DNA of 5,386 bases. Origin: an uncultured Bacteroidales bacterium (GTDB taxonomy: Bacteria; Bacteroidota; Bacteroidia; Bacteroidales; Lentimicrobiaceae). The notes below the pieces were generated by a model. That model had not been told where the DNA came from, did not search any database, and worked only from the letters and a program-made list of their open reading frames with translations. Shown piece by piece: positions 1-5,327 of the stretch; position 1 is the stretch's first letter; every line of letters starts with the position of its first letter. Position numbers and translations under genes: made by a program. The stretch spans positions 1 to 5,386 of the forward strand of contig CALMDN010000229.1 of the NCBI GenBank assembly GCA_937864935.1. Direction: 5' to 3'.

Positions 1-241
1 CTTCATCCCTCCGCTGCATTCCGAAAATCCATTCATCTTCACTGAAATGGGCTGCAAGGCTGACTTTGTCGCGATACCCCAACCTGTGGCGGGCATCAAC
101 ACTCACAACCTCTTCTATCCTGTCGGACCAGGGTGCCAGGGTTCTGCGCAGAAAGTTCTGCTTCTGATTCAGGCTGTCAGACAAACTCAGTGACCTGTGT
201 CCACAGGCAGTACATCGGGGTTCGCAACCAAAAGGCAACAT
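1..241 (-). CDS. TrmA/RlmD-type class I SAM-dependent RNA (uracil-5-)methyltransferase, N-terminal part (runs off the window)
   Basis: Eighty codons are visible on the minus strand from ATG at 241-239, with no stop before the window edge; the in-frame stop upstream is at 254-256. Residues 6-13 carry a cysteine cluster, C6-x3-C10-x2-C13, like the [4Fe-4S] cluster cysteines near the N-terminus of RlmD/RumA enzymes. After a basic, helical stretch with Gln-Lys-Gln comes GYRDKVSLAAHF at about residues 57-68, the conserved 'YR.K' motif of this family, then WIFGM. Family members methylate C5 of uracil in rRNA or tRNA using S-adenosylmethionine. The SAM-binding and catalytic parts lie outside the window, so the exact target cannot be told. 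No TRAM domain precedes the cysteines, as in the compact members of the family. A CxxxCxxC radical-SAM protein was considered, but the YRDKV block fits the methyltransferase better. TTG at 251-253 is a less likely alternative start. Confidence 0.7.
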   Translation of the reverse strand, partial: MLPFGCEPRCTACGHRSLSLSDSLNQKQNFLRRTLAPWSDRIEEVVSVDARHRLGYRDKVSLAAHFSEDEWIFGMQRRDE

Positions 242-274
242 TGCATTGCACAATTAACGGCACTACTGATAAGC

Positions 275-306
275 AAAAACCCCTGCAATGAACATTACAA
301 GGGTTT
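275..306 (-). terminator. Rho-independent terminator after tRNA-Leu(CAG)
   Basis: On the minus strand a 14-base arm (306-293) pairs with 290-277 around a two-base centre, including two G-T wobbles. The innermost pairs must open to form a real loop. The stem runs straight into five Ts (279-275). It begins five bases past the 3' end of tRNA-Leu(CAG), as expected for the end of the tRNA transcript, and it separates the tRNAs from the methyltransferase gene, which starts 34 bases further on. Confidence 0.8.
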
Positions 307-310
307 GGAG

Positions 311-394
311 TGCCCGGAACAGGACTCGAACCTGCACATACTTAAGTATACTAGTCCCTGAAACTAGCGCGTCTACCAATTCCGCCATCCGGGC
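311..394 (-). tRNA. tRNA-Leu (anticodon CAG)
   Basis: An 84-base class II tRNA folds completely on the minus strand. The acceptor stem GCCCGGA (394-388) pairs with TCCGGGC (318-312), with discriminator A at 311. The D arm contains the conserved GGTAGA. The anticodon stem CTAGT/ACTAG encloses the loop TTCAGGG, giving anticodon CAG (360-358), which reads CUG. The variable arm is long and contains the self-complementary ATACTTAAGTAT, as expected of leucine tRNAs. The T arm GCAGG-TTCGAGT-CCTGT is intact. CCA is not encoded and must be added after transcription. It aligns without gaps to the upstream tRNA-Leu(GAG), and the stem differences are largely compensatory, which supports both as working genes from an old tandem duplication. 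Confidence 0.97.
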
Positions 395-411
395 GAACAG
401 AATCACATTTC

Positions 412-435
412 AAAAAAATGCAGTCTTTCGACTGC
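412..435 (-). terminator. Hairpin with T-tract between the two tRNA-Leu genes (possible partial terminator)
   Basis: On the minus strand GCAGTC (435-430) and GACTGC (425-420) form a perfect 6-bp stem capped by a GAAA tetraloop, followed after an AT step by TTTTTTT (418-412). This is the form of an intrinsic terminator, located 26 bases past the 3' end of tRNA-Leu(GAG). I see no clear promoter between it and tRNA-Leu(CAG), so it may terminate only part of the transcripts, or act as a processing structure. A second, weaker hairpin (CCGA/TCGG, 438-451) lies just before it. Confidence 0.6.
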
Positions 436-460
436 CACCGATCTCTTTCGGATTTAAAAG

Positions 461-544
461 TGCCCAGGACAAGACTCGAACTTGCACATCCTTAAGGACA
501 CCAGCCCCTCAAGCTGGCGTGTCTACCAATTTCACCACCTGGGC
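461..544 (-). tRNA. tRNA-Leu (anticodon GAG)
   Basis: An 84-base class II tRNA on the minus strand. The acceptor stem GCCCAGG (544-538) pairs with CCTGGGC (468-462), with discriminator A at 461. The anticodon stem CCAGC/GCTGG encloses TTGAGGG, giving anticodon GAG (510-508), which reads CUC and CUU. The long variable arm contains TCCTTAAGGA, and the T arm is GCAAG-TTCGAGT-CTTGT. CCA is not encoded. It is the promoter-proximal gene of the pair, its 5' end lying about 12 bases past the -7 box of a good Bacteroidota promoter, so the transcript leader would be very short. Confidence 0.97.
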
Positions 545-555
545 AATTGAGTGCG

Positions 556-588
556 CAAAGGTAAATCTTTTTTTGATTTATGAACAAT
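556..588 (-). promoter_or_regulatory. Bacteroidota-type promoter for the tRNA-Leu genes
   Basis: On the minus strand the -7 box TACCTTTG (563-556) matches TAnnTTTG exactly. A -33 box ATTG (588-585) lies 21 bases upstream (consensus TTTG at 19-21). The predicted start of transcription falls a few bases before the 5' end of tRNA-Leu(GAG) at 544, which fits a tRNA promoter. Confidence 0.7.
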
Positions 589-606
589 TCTTTTGCATTT
601 TTTTTC

Positions 607-637
607 TTTGTTGGTGCGGCTCTATGATGTATGTTTG
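607..637 (+). promoter_or_regulatory. Bacteroidota-type promoter for the P-loop kinase gene
   Basis: TTTG (607-610), then exactly 19 bases, then TATGTTTG (630-637): a full match to the Bacteroidota TTTG-N19-TAnnTTTG pattern. Transcription would start near 644, leaving a leader of about 43 AT-rich bases before the ATG at 687. It lies back to back with the minus-strand tRNA promoter, the two -33 boxes being 18 bases apart. Confidence 0.7.
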
Positions 638-686
638 CCTAACAAATTAGAATGCAAATAATTATAAAGAAAAGTTATTTTTCAGA

Positions 687-1259
687 ATGCAAAAAATCGT
701 TCCGCCAAACCCGCTGATTGTTGCCATTGGCGGGGTTAGCCGCTCCGGGAAGACGTTCCTGGCTGAAGCACTTCAATTGAGAATCGGAAATTCAGTTGTT
801 GTTCACCAGGATGAATTTATTCCCGCTGAAGATAAGCTGCCAGTGATAAATGGCCACATCAACTGGGAAATCCCGGAAGCCATCGATTGGTCAGGCTTCA
901 TGAACGCCATCAGCAAGGCCATATCCTCCGGCAAGTCCGTCATTGCTGAAGGGCTGATGGTTTTTCAGAATCCGGAACTCAACAAGCTCTTTCACAAAGC
1001 CATTTTTATCAACTTAAGCCGCGAAACCTTTGCTGAACGAAAACAGACTGATCTCCGCTGGGGTAAAGAACCAGACTGGTACATCAACCATATATGGGAC
1101 AGTTATCTTATATACGGACAGGTGCCCGCTTCAGTAAAAGATGTCCTGTTGTTAGACGGCGAAACCGATTTCGATACCGGGCACATCCTGAACTTCCTCA
1201 TGAAACCATCAACACATCGGCTGAGAATCTCAGGAAAACACGGTTATAACCTGTTTTAA
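687..1259 (+). CDS. P-loop kinase, nicotinamide riboside kinase / uridine kinase-like
   Basis: A 190-residue cytoplasmic P-loop NTPase, the usual size for this kinase family. The Walker A loop GGVSRSGKT is at residues 15-23. HQDEF (40-44) supplies an acidic residue in the place of the substrate/Mg-binding Asp of nicotinamide riboside kinases (HQDDF there). NWEIPEAIDW (59-68) matches their conserved 'W..PEA.DW' block. VIAEGLMVF (85-93) is the core strand before the second acidic position. Arg-rich ETFAERKQTDLRW (113-125) looks like the lid region. These kinases phosphorylate a nucleoside with ATP; nicotinamide riboside (NAD salvage) is my best guess, but uridine/cytidine or another small substrate is possible. 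ATG at 687 is chosen because it puts the P-loop at the normal depth and lies about 43 bases past the predicted transcription start. No Shine-Dalgarno site is seen. The last ~20 residues are basic and unlike anything I recognise. Confidence 0.75.
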   Translation: MQKIVPPNPLIVAIGGVSRSGKTFLAEALQLRIGNSVVVHQDEFIPAEDKLPVINGHINWEIPEAIDWSGFMNAISKAISSGKSVIAEGLMVFQNPELNKLFHKAIFINLSRETFAERKQTDLRWGKEPDWYINHIWDSYLIYGQVPASVKDVLLLDGETDFDTGHILNFLMKPSTHRLRISGKHGYNLF

Positions 1260-1339
1260 CAAACTTTTGCATCATTTACAGTTTCCTGATTAAACCAGAA
1301 GTCCGGATTGCTGTTTAAGGTGAACAACGAAGGCAAATC

Positions 1340-1870
1340 ATGAAATCAGTTACCGCAATTCTGCTTATTATTCTGTTTTTATCTGCCCTGACAAGGCTAA
1401 GTGCCCAGAAGGTGGAGATTGAGAAGCGAATTCCGCTCAGTGAGTTTCCGGCATCTGCAGCCGGTTTTCTCCTTGATTCATTTCCAGATTGCAAACAAAT
1501 GAGGTACTACATGGAAACCAACAGTGCCGGTAGCAGTTATGAAGCCAAATTTGAACATACAGGAACAAGTTACAGTGTGGAATTTGATCTCAACGGACAA
1601 TGGCAGGATACCGAAACCCTGGTTGAGCTTTCGGAATTGGATGCGGTTGTGCAGAACAATATTGCCTCCATCCTTTCACAGAAATTCGATTCCAGCAAGA
1701 TAAAAAAACTGCAGAAGCAGCGTTCTTCCTCCGGAATCAGGTATGAAGCGGTGATCAAAGGAAGGAAAAACGGAAAACCTGAGTTCTATGAATTCCTTTT
1801 CGATGCTGAAGGAAAGTACCTGAGCGAAGAGATAATCCTTTTTGAGACCCTGTCGAATGATTATCAGTAA
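1340..1870 (+). CDS. Secreted PepSY-like domain protein
   Basis: A 176-residue protein with a clear Sec signal peptide: Lys2, a hydrophobic core at about residues 6-17 and a likely cleavage after Ala22 before Gln23. There is no lipobox cysteine, so it should be soluble in the periplasm or exported further. The mature part alternates beta strands and helices in two similar halves: YEAKFEHTGTSYSVEFDLNGQW (about 68-89) and YEAVIKGRKNGK..FYEFLFDAEGKYL (about 134-160). This 'YE..... EF...G.W/Y' pattern is typical of the Bacteroidota PepSY-like family (PF11396), whose fold resembles the beta-lactamase-inhibitor BLIP. The function of such proteins is largely unknown. GAAGG (1329-1333) sits 6 bases before the ATG as a modest ribosome binding site. 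The 3' end overlaps the next gene by 14 bases, so the two are probably translationally coupled. Confidence 0.65.
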   Translation: MKSVTAILLIILFLSALTRLSAQKVEIEKRIPLSEFPASAAGFLLDSFPDCKQMRYYMETNSAGSSYEAKFEHTGTSYSVEFDLNGQWQDTETLVELSELDAVVQNNIASILSQKFDSSKIKKLQKQRSSSGIRYEAVIKGRKNGKPEFYEFLFDAEGKYLSEEIILFETLSNDYQ

Positions 1871-2618
1871 AACAACCGCTGCTCCGGCATTTGTTCTTGC
1901 CATAGTGCTGCTTATCTCTGGCACAGTATTTTCGCAGGACAGGGTATTTGTTACAACATTCCCCGGAATATCGCTGACTGTGCCTGTTACCGGAAGTTTC
2001 GATCTGATGGCTTCAACAGCCTTGCAGTATAACACAGTTGAGAAAGATTACAGCGACAGCAATTTTCCGGCAGCTGTCAATTATTATGATTTTCAGGCCG
2101 GAGCTGTCTACAAGCATACGCAGATCCTGCAGTTTGCCGCAGCCTGGTATTACAGGCAAACCGATCCATACAGGAATGGAACAGCAGTTGAGAACAGGTT
2201 CTGGCAGCAGGTTTCAGCAAGCGGGATGCTTTCAGATCTCCGGATTCGCAACCGTTTCAGGCTTGAGCAACGCCTGATTACAAAAGGCGGAAAAACAGAA
2301 CCCGTCCGCTGGAGATTCAGATACCTTGCCGGGATTGAAATTCCCCTGCAAGGTGAAAAAACCGACATCGGTGAGTTCTATCTCACCGCTTCCAACGAAC
2401 TTTACCTGAGCCTTAACAACCCCAGGCCAGCAATCTATAGTGAAAACTGGGTAACGGCACTGGCCGGATACAGAATATCCAGGAAGAACCGCATTGAGGC
2501 CGGACCAGCCTGGCAGCTTCAGGTCAGGAATGAGAAGAAAGAATTGAATCATTCCATCCATTTTCAGATCAGTCTGCTGTTAAATCTTAATTTTGCTAAA
2601 CTTAAACCAAAAGAATAA
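1857..2618 (+). CDS. Outer-membrane beta-barrel protein, DUF2490-like
   Basis: A 253-residue exported protein. The signal peptide covers residues 1-26, with a hydrophobic core at about 11-25 and cleavage before Gln27. The rest is made of short alternating polar/aromatic strands: YYDFQAGAVYKH, FAAAWYYRQT, ENRFWQQVSASG, RIRNRFRLEQR, RWRFRYLAGIEIPL, FYLTASNELYLSL, TALAGYRIS, NRIEAGPAWQLQV and a last strand IHFQISLLLNLNF close to the C-terminus. The Arg/Phe-rich 'NRFW', 'RNRFRLEQR' and 'RWRFRY' runs followed by an 'E-L-Y' strand resemble the DUF2490 family of Bacteroidota barrels. The role is unknown. I chose ATG 1857 over the in-frame TTG at 1842 because it gives a cleaner signal peptide and a shorter overlap with the preceding gene. 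The next gene begins immediately after its TAA. Confidence 0.68.
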   Translation: MIISKTTAAPAFVLAIVLLISGTVFSQDRVFVTTFPGISLTVPVTGSFDLMASTALQYNTVEKDYSDSNFPAAVNYYDFQAGAVYKHTQILQFAAAWYYRQTDPYRNGTAVENRFWQQVSASGMLSDLRIRNRFRLEQRLITKGGKTEPVRWRFRYLAGIEIPLQGEKTDIGEFYLTASNELYLSLNNPRPAIYSENWVTALAGYRISRKNRIEAGPAWQLQVRNEKKELNHSIHFQISLLLNLNFAKLKPKE

Positions 2619-3572
2619 ATGATGAGTTATTTACTACTTGCAGGAGGGCTGCTTTTGTTGATTTTCGGATCCAACTGGCTGGTTGACGGAGCTTCATCGC
2701 TGGCCCGGAAACTTAATATTTCTGATATTGTCATTGGCCTGACCGTTGTTGCTTTCGGAACCTCATCTCCCGAACTTGTGGTGAACCTGATAGCCTCCAT
2801 CAATGGCAATACGGATATTGCAATCGGAAACATTGTTGGAAGCAACATTTTTAACATCCTGGTAATTCTTGGCGTTACAGCCGTTGTTCTTCCGGTCAGG
2901 GTTATGAACAATACTGTATGGAAAGAAATCCCGTTCAGCATCCTTGCCGTGCTGATTCTCGGATTTGTTGCCAACGACATATTCATTGATGGTCATCAGA
3001 AAAATGAAATTTCCAGAATTGACGGGCTGGTTCTACTCTCCTTTTTTGCCATTTTCATGGCATATACCTTCATTCTTGCAAAGCAATCCGGCCCACTGAT
3101 GGAGGTTGAGAAAGTGCGGATGTCGGTACCAAAAGCCGGCTTTTTTGTGATAGCCGGACTTGCCGGCCTGTTCTTCGGAGGCCGGTTTCTGGTAATGGGT
3201 GCCGTGGATATTGCACGCACCCTCGGAATGACCGAATCCGTAATAGGACTTACCGTTGTCGCAGCCGGAACCTCCCTTCCTGAGCTTGCCACCAGCATTA
3301 CTGCGGCTTTGAAGAAAAACAGCGATATAGCCATCGGCAACGTCGTCGGATCCAACATCTTCAACGTATTCTTTATCCTGGGTACCAGTGCTGTCATCAA
3401 CCCCTTACCGTTTTCACCCAGCTCAAATTTTGATGTAATAACTGCACTGATTGCAAGTATCCTGATGTTTGTCTTTGTATTTACGCGTAAGGGCAGAAAG
3501 ATCGACAGACCTGAAGGGATCTTCCTAGTACTGGTGTACATCGCCTATACCATTTATCTGATCGGATTCTGA
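2619..3572 (+). CDS. CaCA-family calcium/sodium antiporter, YrbG type
   Basis: A 317-residue inner-membrane protein with about ten hydrophobic segments in two inverted halves. The two alpha repeats of the Ca2+:cation antiporter family are textbook: IGLTVVAFGTSSPEL (39-53) with GNIVGSNIFN (70-79), and IGLTVVAAGTSLPEL (209-223) with GNVVGSNIFN (240-249), exactly 170 residues apart. The ion-binding acidic residues are Glu52 and Glu222. Members exchange Ca2+ for Na+, K+ or H+ and usually export calcium. Length and layout match bacterial YrbG and its structural model, the archaeal NCX exchanger. The loop between the halves (about 119-135, then 155-172) is hydrophilic. The preceding gene's stop codon touches this ATG, so translation is probably coupled; ATG 2622 is an equally possible start. 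The sequence does not settle ion choice. Confidence 0.95.
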   Translation: MMSYLLLAGGLLLLIFGSNWLVDGASSLARKLNISDIVIGLTVVAFGTSSPELVVNLIASINGNTDIAIGNIVGSNIFNILVILGVTAVVLPVRVMNNTVWKEIPFSILAVLILGFVANDIFIDGHQKNEISRIDGLVLLSFFAIFMAYTFILAKQSGPLMEVEKVRMSVPKAGFFVIAGLAGLFFGGRFLVMGAVDIARTLGMTESVIGLTVVAAGTSLPELATSITAALKKNSDIAIGNVVGSNIFNVFFILGTSAVINPLPFSPSSNFDVITALIASILMFVFVFTRKGRKIDRPEGIFLVLVYIAYTIYLIGF

Positions 3573-3638
3573 CCTGTCGGAAAACTGATTGGAGGCTTAC
3601 ATTTCACTTGATTCTGATTATTAACAGGTTATCCTGAG

Positions 3639-3664
3639 CGAAGCTGACTTCGGATTGTTTTATC
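3639..3664 (+). terminator. Weak candidate terminator after the antiporter gene
   Basis: CGAAG (3639-3643) and CTTCG (3648-3652) form a 5-bp stem with loop CTGA, followed by GATTGTTTTATC. The stem is short and the T-tract broken, so termination would be inefficient. It is the only hairpin with a downstream T-rich run in the 200-base gap between the antiporter and the DUF4301 gene. Confidence 0.35.
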
Positions 3665-3680
3665 AACATTCAAACAATAA

Positions 3681-3719
3681 TTTGCGCATAGTTTTTCTTC
3701 AGTAAATTGCCTATTTTTG
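3681..3719 (+). promoter_or_regulatory. Candidate promoter for the DUF4301 gene
   Basis: TATTTTTG (3712-3719) is an exact match to the Bacteroidota -7 box TAnnTTTG, but there is no good -33 box at 19-21 bases. Alternatively TTTG (3681-3684) with an 18-base spacer reaches TAAATTG (3703-3709), a poorer -7 box. Either would start transcription near 3717-3726, leaving a leader of about 50 bases before the ATG at 3773. The use of this region would exclude the TTG at 3707 as a translation start. Confidence 0.45.
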
Positions 3720-3736
3720 TTGCAGTAAGTCTTTCA

Positions 3737-3750
3737 GGGGACAATTCCCC
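3737..3750 (+). other. Small GC-rich hairpin in the 5' leader of the DUF4301 gene
   Basis: GGGGA (3737-3741) pairs perfectly with TCCCC (3746-3750) around loop CAAT, ending 22 bases before the ATG at 3773. No T-tract follows on either strand, so it is not a terminator. It would sit at or just upstream of the ribosome's landing site and could affect mRNA stability or initiation; that is inference only. Confidence 0.4.
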
Positions 3751-3772
3751 GCACACATTTAAATGCTTCGTT

Positions 3773-5326
3773 ATGTTTACACAAAATGATCTCCGCCAGT
3801 TTCAGGCCAAAGGCATAGACCTGAAAGTAATTGAACAACAGATTGAAAATTTTAAAACTGGCTTTCCTTTTGTTGAACTGATTGATGCGGCCTCTGTCAG
3901 CAATGGCATCAAAACCTTCACGGATGCAGAGGCTGAAAAACTGCTGCATTTCTACGACAAAAACTACGATGATTACGAAATCCTGAAGTTCGTTCCAGCT
4001 TCCGGTGCAGCCAGCAGGATGTTCAAAGCACTTTTTGAATTCAGGGAAAAGAACACTTCGGTCTCCGAAACTGAAAACCTTTTGAATACAGATAAAGGAT
4101 TTAATTCTGTATTCAATTTCATCACCAACATCCGGAAGTTTGCATTTTTCGAAGACCTGAAAACAGTGATGGCTGCCAATGACCTAGACATTGAAGCCTG
4201 CCTCGGAAACAGGGATTATAACAGCATTATTGATTTCCTCCTGAATGACAACGGCCTGGGGTATGCCGCTTTGCCCAAAGCCCTGCTCAAGTTTCACAGC
4301 TACGATGACGGCGCCCGCATGGCCATGGAAGAGCACCTTGTTGAAGGGGCCAACTACGGCCAGAACAGCGACGGAAGGGTTTCAGTACATTTTACTGTTT
4401 CACCGGAACATGCTGACCGTTTTATTGAAGAAATCAACAAAGTAAAAGACAAATATGAAGAGCTCTTTGATGTAACCTATGAGCTCACATTTTCAATTCA
4501 GAAATCTTCAACCGACACCATTGCCGTTGATTCCAAAAACAAACCATTCAGAAATGAAGACGAAAGCATAGTCTTCAGGCCCGGAGGTCATGGGGCATTG
4601 ATCGAAAACCTCAACGACCGTGAAGGGGAGATCATCTTCATCAAGAACATCGACAACATTGTTCCCGACCGTCTCAAGGAACAGACCTACAAATTTAAAA
4701 GAATCATCGGCGGTTATCTGATTGAACTCAGGGATAAGATCTTTGAATATCTGGAACTTCTCGAAGCCGGCAATCTCCGCGACAATGAGGTAAAAAAGAT
4801 TCTGAATTTTGCCAAAGAGAAACTTTGTATTCACCCCCCGGCAGATTTTGAAGAAATGACAGCCATCGAAAAGATTGATTTTCTCTTTAACAAACTCAAC
4901 CGGCCAATCAGAATCTGCGGAATGGTTAAAAACGAAGGAGAACCAGGTGGGGGTCCTTTCTGGATTAAAAATACCGAAGGAGAAGTCTCACTTCAGATTG
5001 TAGAGTCCTCCCAGATTGATCTGAACAATGCCAGCCAGAAAGAAATCTTCAGCAAGTCAACCCACTTCAATCCGGTAGATCTGGTGTGTTATGTAAGAGA
5101 CTTCAACGGAGAGCAGTTTGATCTGCGCGAATTTGTTGACCCCACCACTGGATTCATTTCATCGAAATCAAAAGATGGCCGTGAGCTCAAGGCACAGGAA
5201 CTTCCGGGGCTCTGGAATGGCGCAATGGCCGACTGGACAACCATTTTCGTTGAAGTCCCCATCATTACTTTCAATCCGGTAAAAACAGTGAACGACCTCC
5301 TCAGAAAGGAGCACCAACCTGAGTAA
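3773..5326 (+). CDS. DUF4301 family protein, putative sugar-nucleotide pyrophosphorylase-like
   Basis: A 517-residue cytoplasmic protein without signal peptide or membrane segment. The start MFTQNDLRQFQAKGI and the block FVPASGAASRMFKAL (from about residue 73) are hallmarks of DUF4301 (PF14134), a mainly Bacteroidota family of unknown function. Motifs in order: PASGAASRM (75-83), LPKALLKFH (167-175), EEHLVEGA (186-193), HFTVSPEH (206-213), FRPGGHGALIENL (268-280), IFIKNIDNIVPD (288-299), GMVKNEGEPGGGPFW (383-397), STHFNPVDL (429-437), LPGLWNGAMADWTT (477-490), TFNPVKTVNDLL (499-510). Their order and character resemble UDP-sugar pyrophosphorylases: a G-rich loop ending in Arg, a 'PK' motif, 'P-GHG', an Asp-Asn pair and a late 'F-P-K' motif. 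A nucleotidyl transfer activity is therefore plausible but unproven. ATG 3773 is preferred to TTG 3707, which overlaps the promoter candidate and adds an unconserved-looking 22-residue tail. One base separates its stop from the next gene. Confidence 0.85.
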   Translation: MFTQNDLRQFQAKGIDLKVIEQQIENFKTGFPFVELIDAASVSNGIKTFTDAEAEKLLHFYDKNYDDYEILKFVPASGAASRMFKALFEFREKNTSVSETENLLNTDKGFNSVFNFITNIRKFAFFEDLKTVMAANDLDIEACLGNRDYNSIIDFLLNDNGLGYAALPKALLKFHSYDDGARMAMEEHLVEGANYGQNSDGRVSVHFTVSPEHADRFIEEINKVKDKYEELFDVTYELTFSIQKSSTDTIAVDSKNKPFRNEDESIVFRPGGHGALIENLNDREGEIIFIKNIDNIVPDRLKEQTYKFKRIIGGYLIELRDKIFEYLELLEAGNLRDNEVKKILNFAKEKLCIHPPADFEEMTAIEKIDFLFNKLNRPIRICGMVKNEGEPGGGPFWIKNTEGEVSLQIVESSQIDLNNASQKEIFSKSTHFNPVDLVCYVRDFNGEQFDLREFVDPTTGFISSKSKDGRELKAQELPGLWNGAMADWTTIFVEVPIITFNPVKTVNDLLRKEHQPE

Positions 5327-5327
5327 C

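Noticed and set aside
288..650. A 120-codon open frame on the plus strand
   Set aside because: It runs antisense through both leucine tRNA genes and their promoter; the two repeated 'RTCT' segments of its translation are just the duplicated tRNA sequence. Not a gene.
1842..1856. TTG start at 1842 for the outer-membrane barrel
   Set aside because: ATG 1857 gives a cleaner signal peptide and a shorter overlap; the five extra residues (including Arg and Cys) add nothing recognisable.
2731..3370. Near-repeat DNA segments within the antiporter gene
   Set aside because: They are the two alpha repeats of the CaCA family, an ancient internal duplication normal for this protein, not a recent repeat or mobile element.
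2627..3541. Long minus-strand frames inside the antiporter gene
   Set aside because: Shadows of a strongly coding plus-strand gene with intact family motifs; the minus-strand translations show no recognisable domain.
3572..3629. Inverted repeat ACCTGT (3572-3577) / ACAGGT (3624-3629)
   Set aside because: Six bases each, 46 bases apart, with no supporting inner pairs; expected by chance in a spacer of this length.
3707..3772. N-terminal extension of the DUF4301 protein from TTG at 3707
   Set aside because: The TTG lies upstream of or within the promoter candidate, the 22 added residues look like translated leader (including the hairpin), and DUF4301 proteins as I know them begin at the MFT..DL segment.
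4508..4834. Minus-strand frame of 108 codons inside the DUF4301 gene
   Set aside because: Antisense shadow of a conserved coding region with no promoter or domain of its own.
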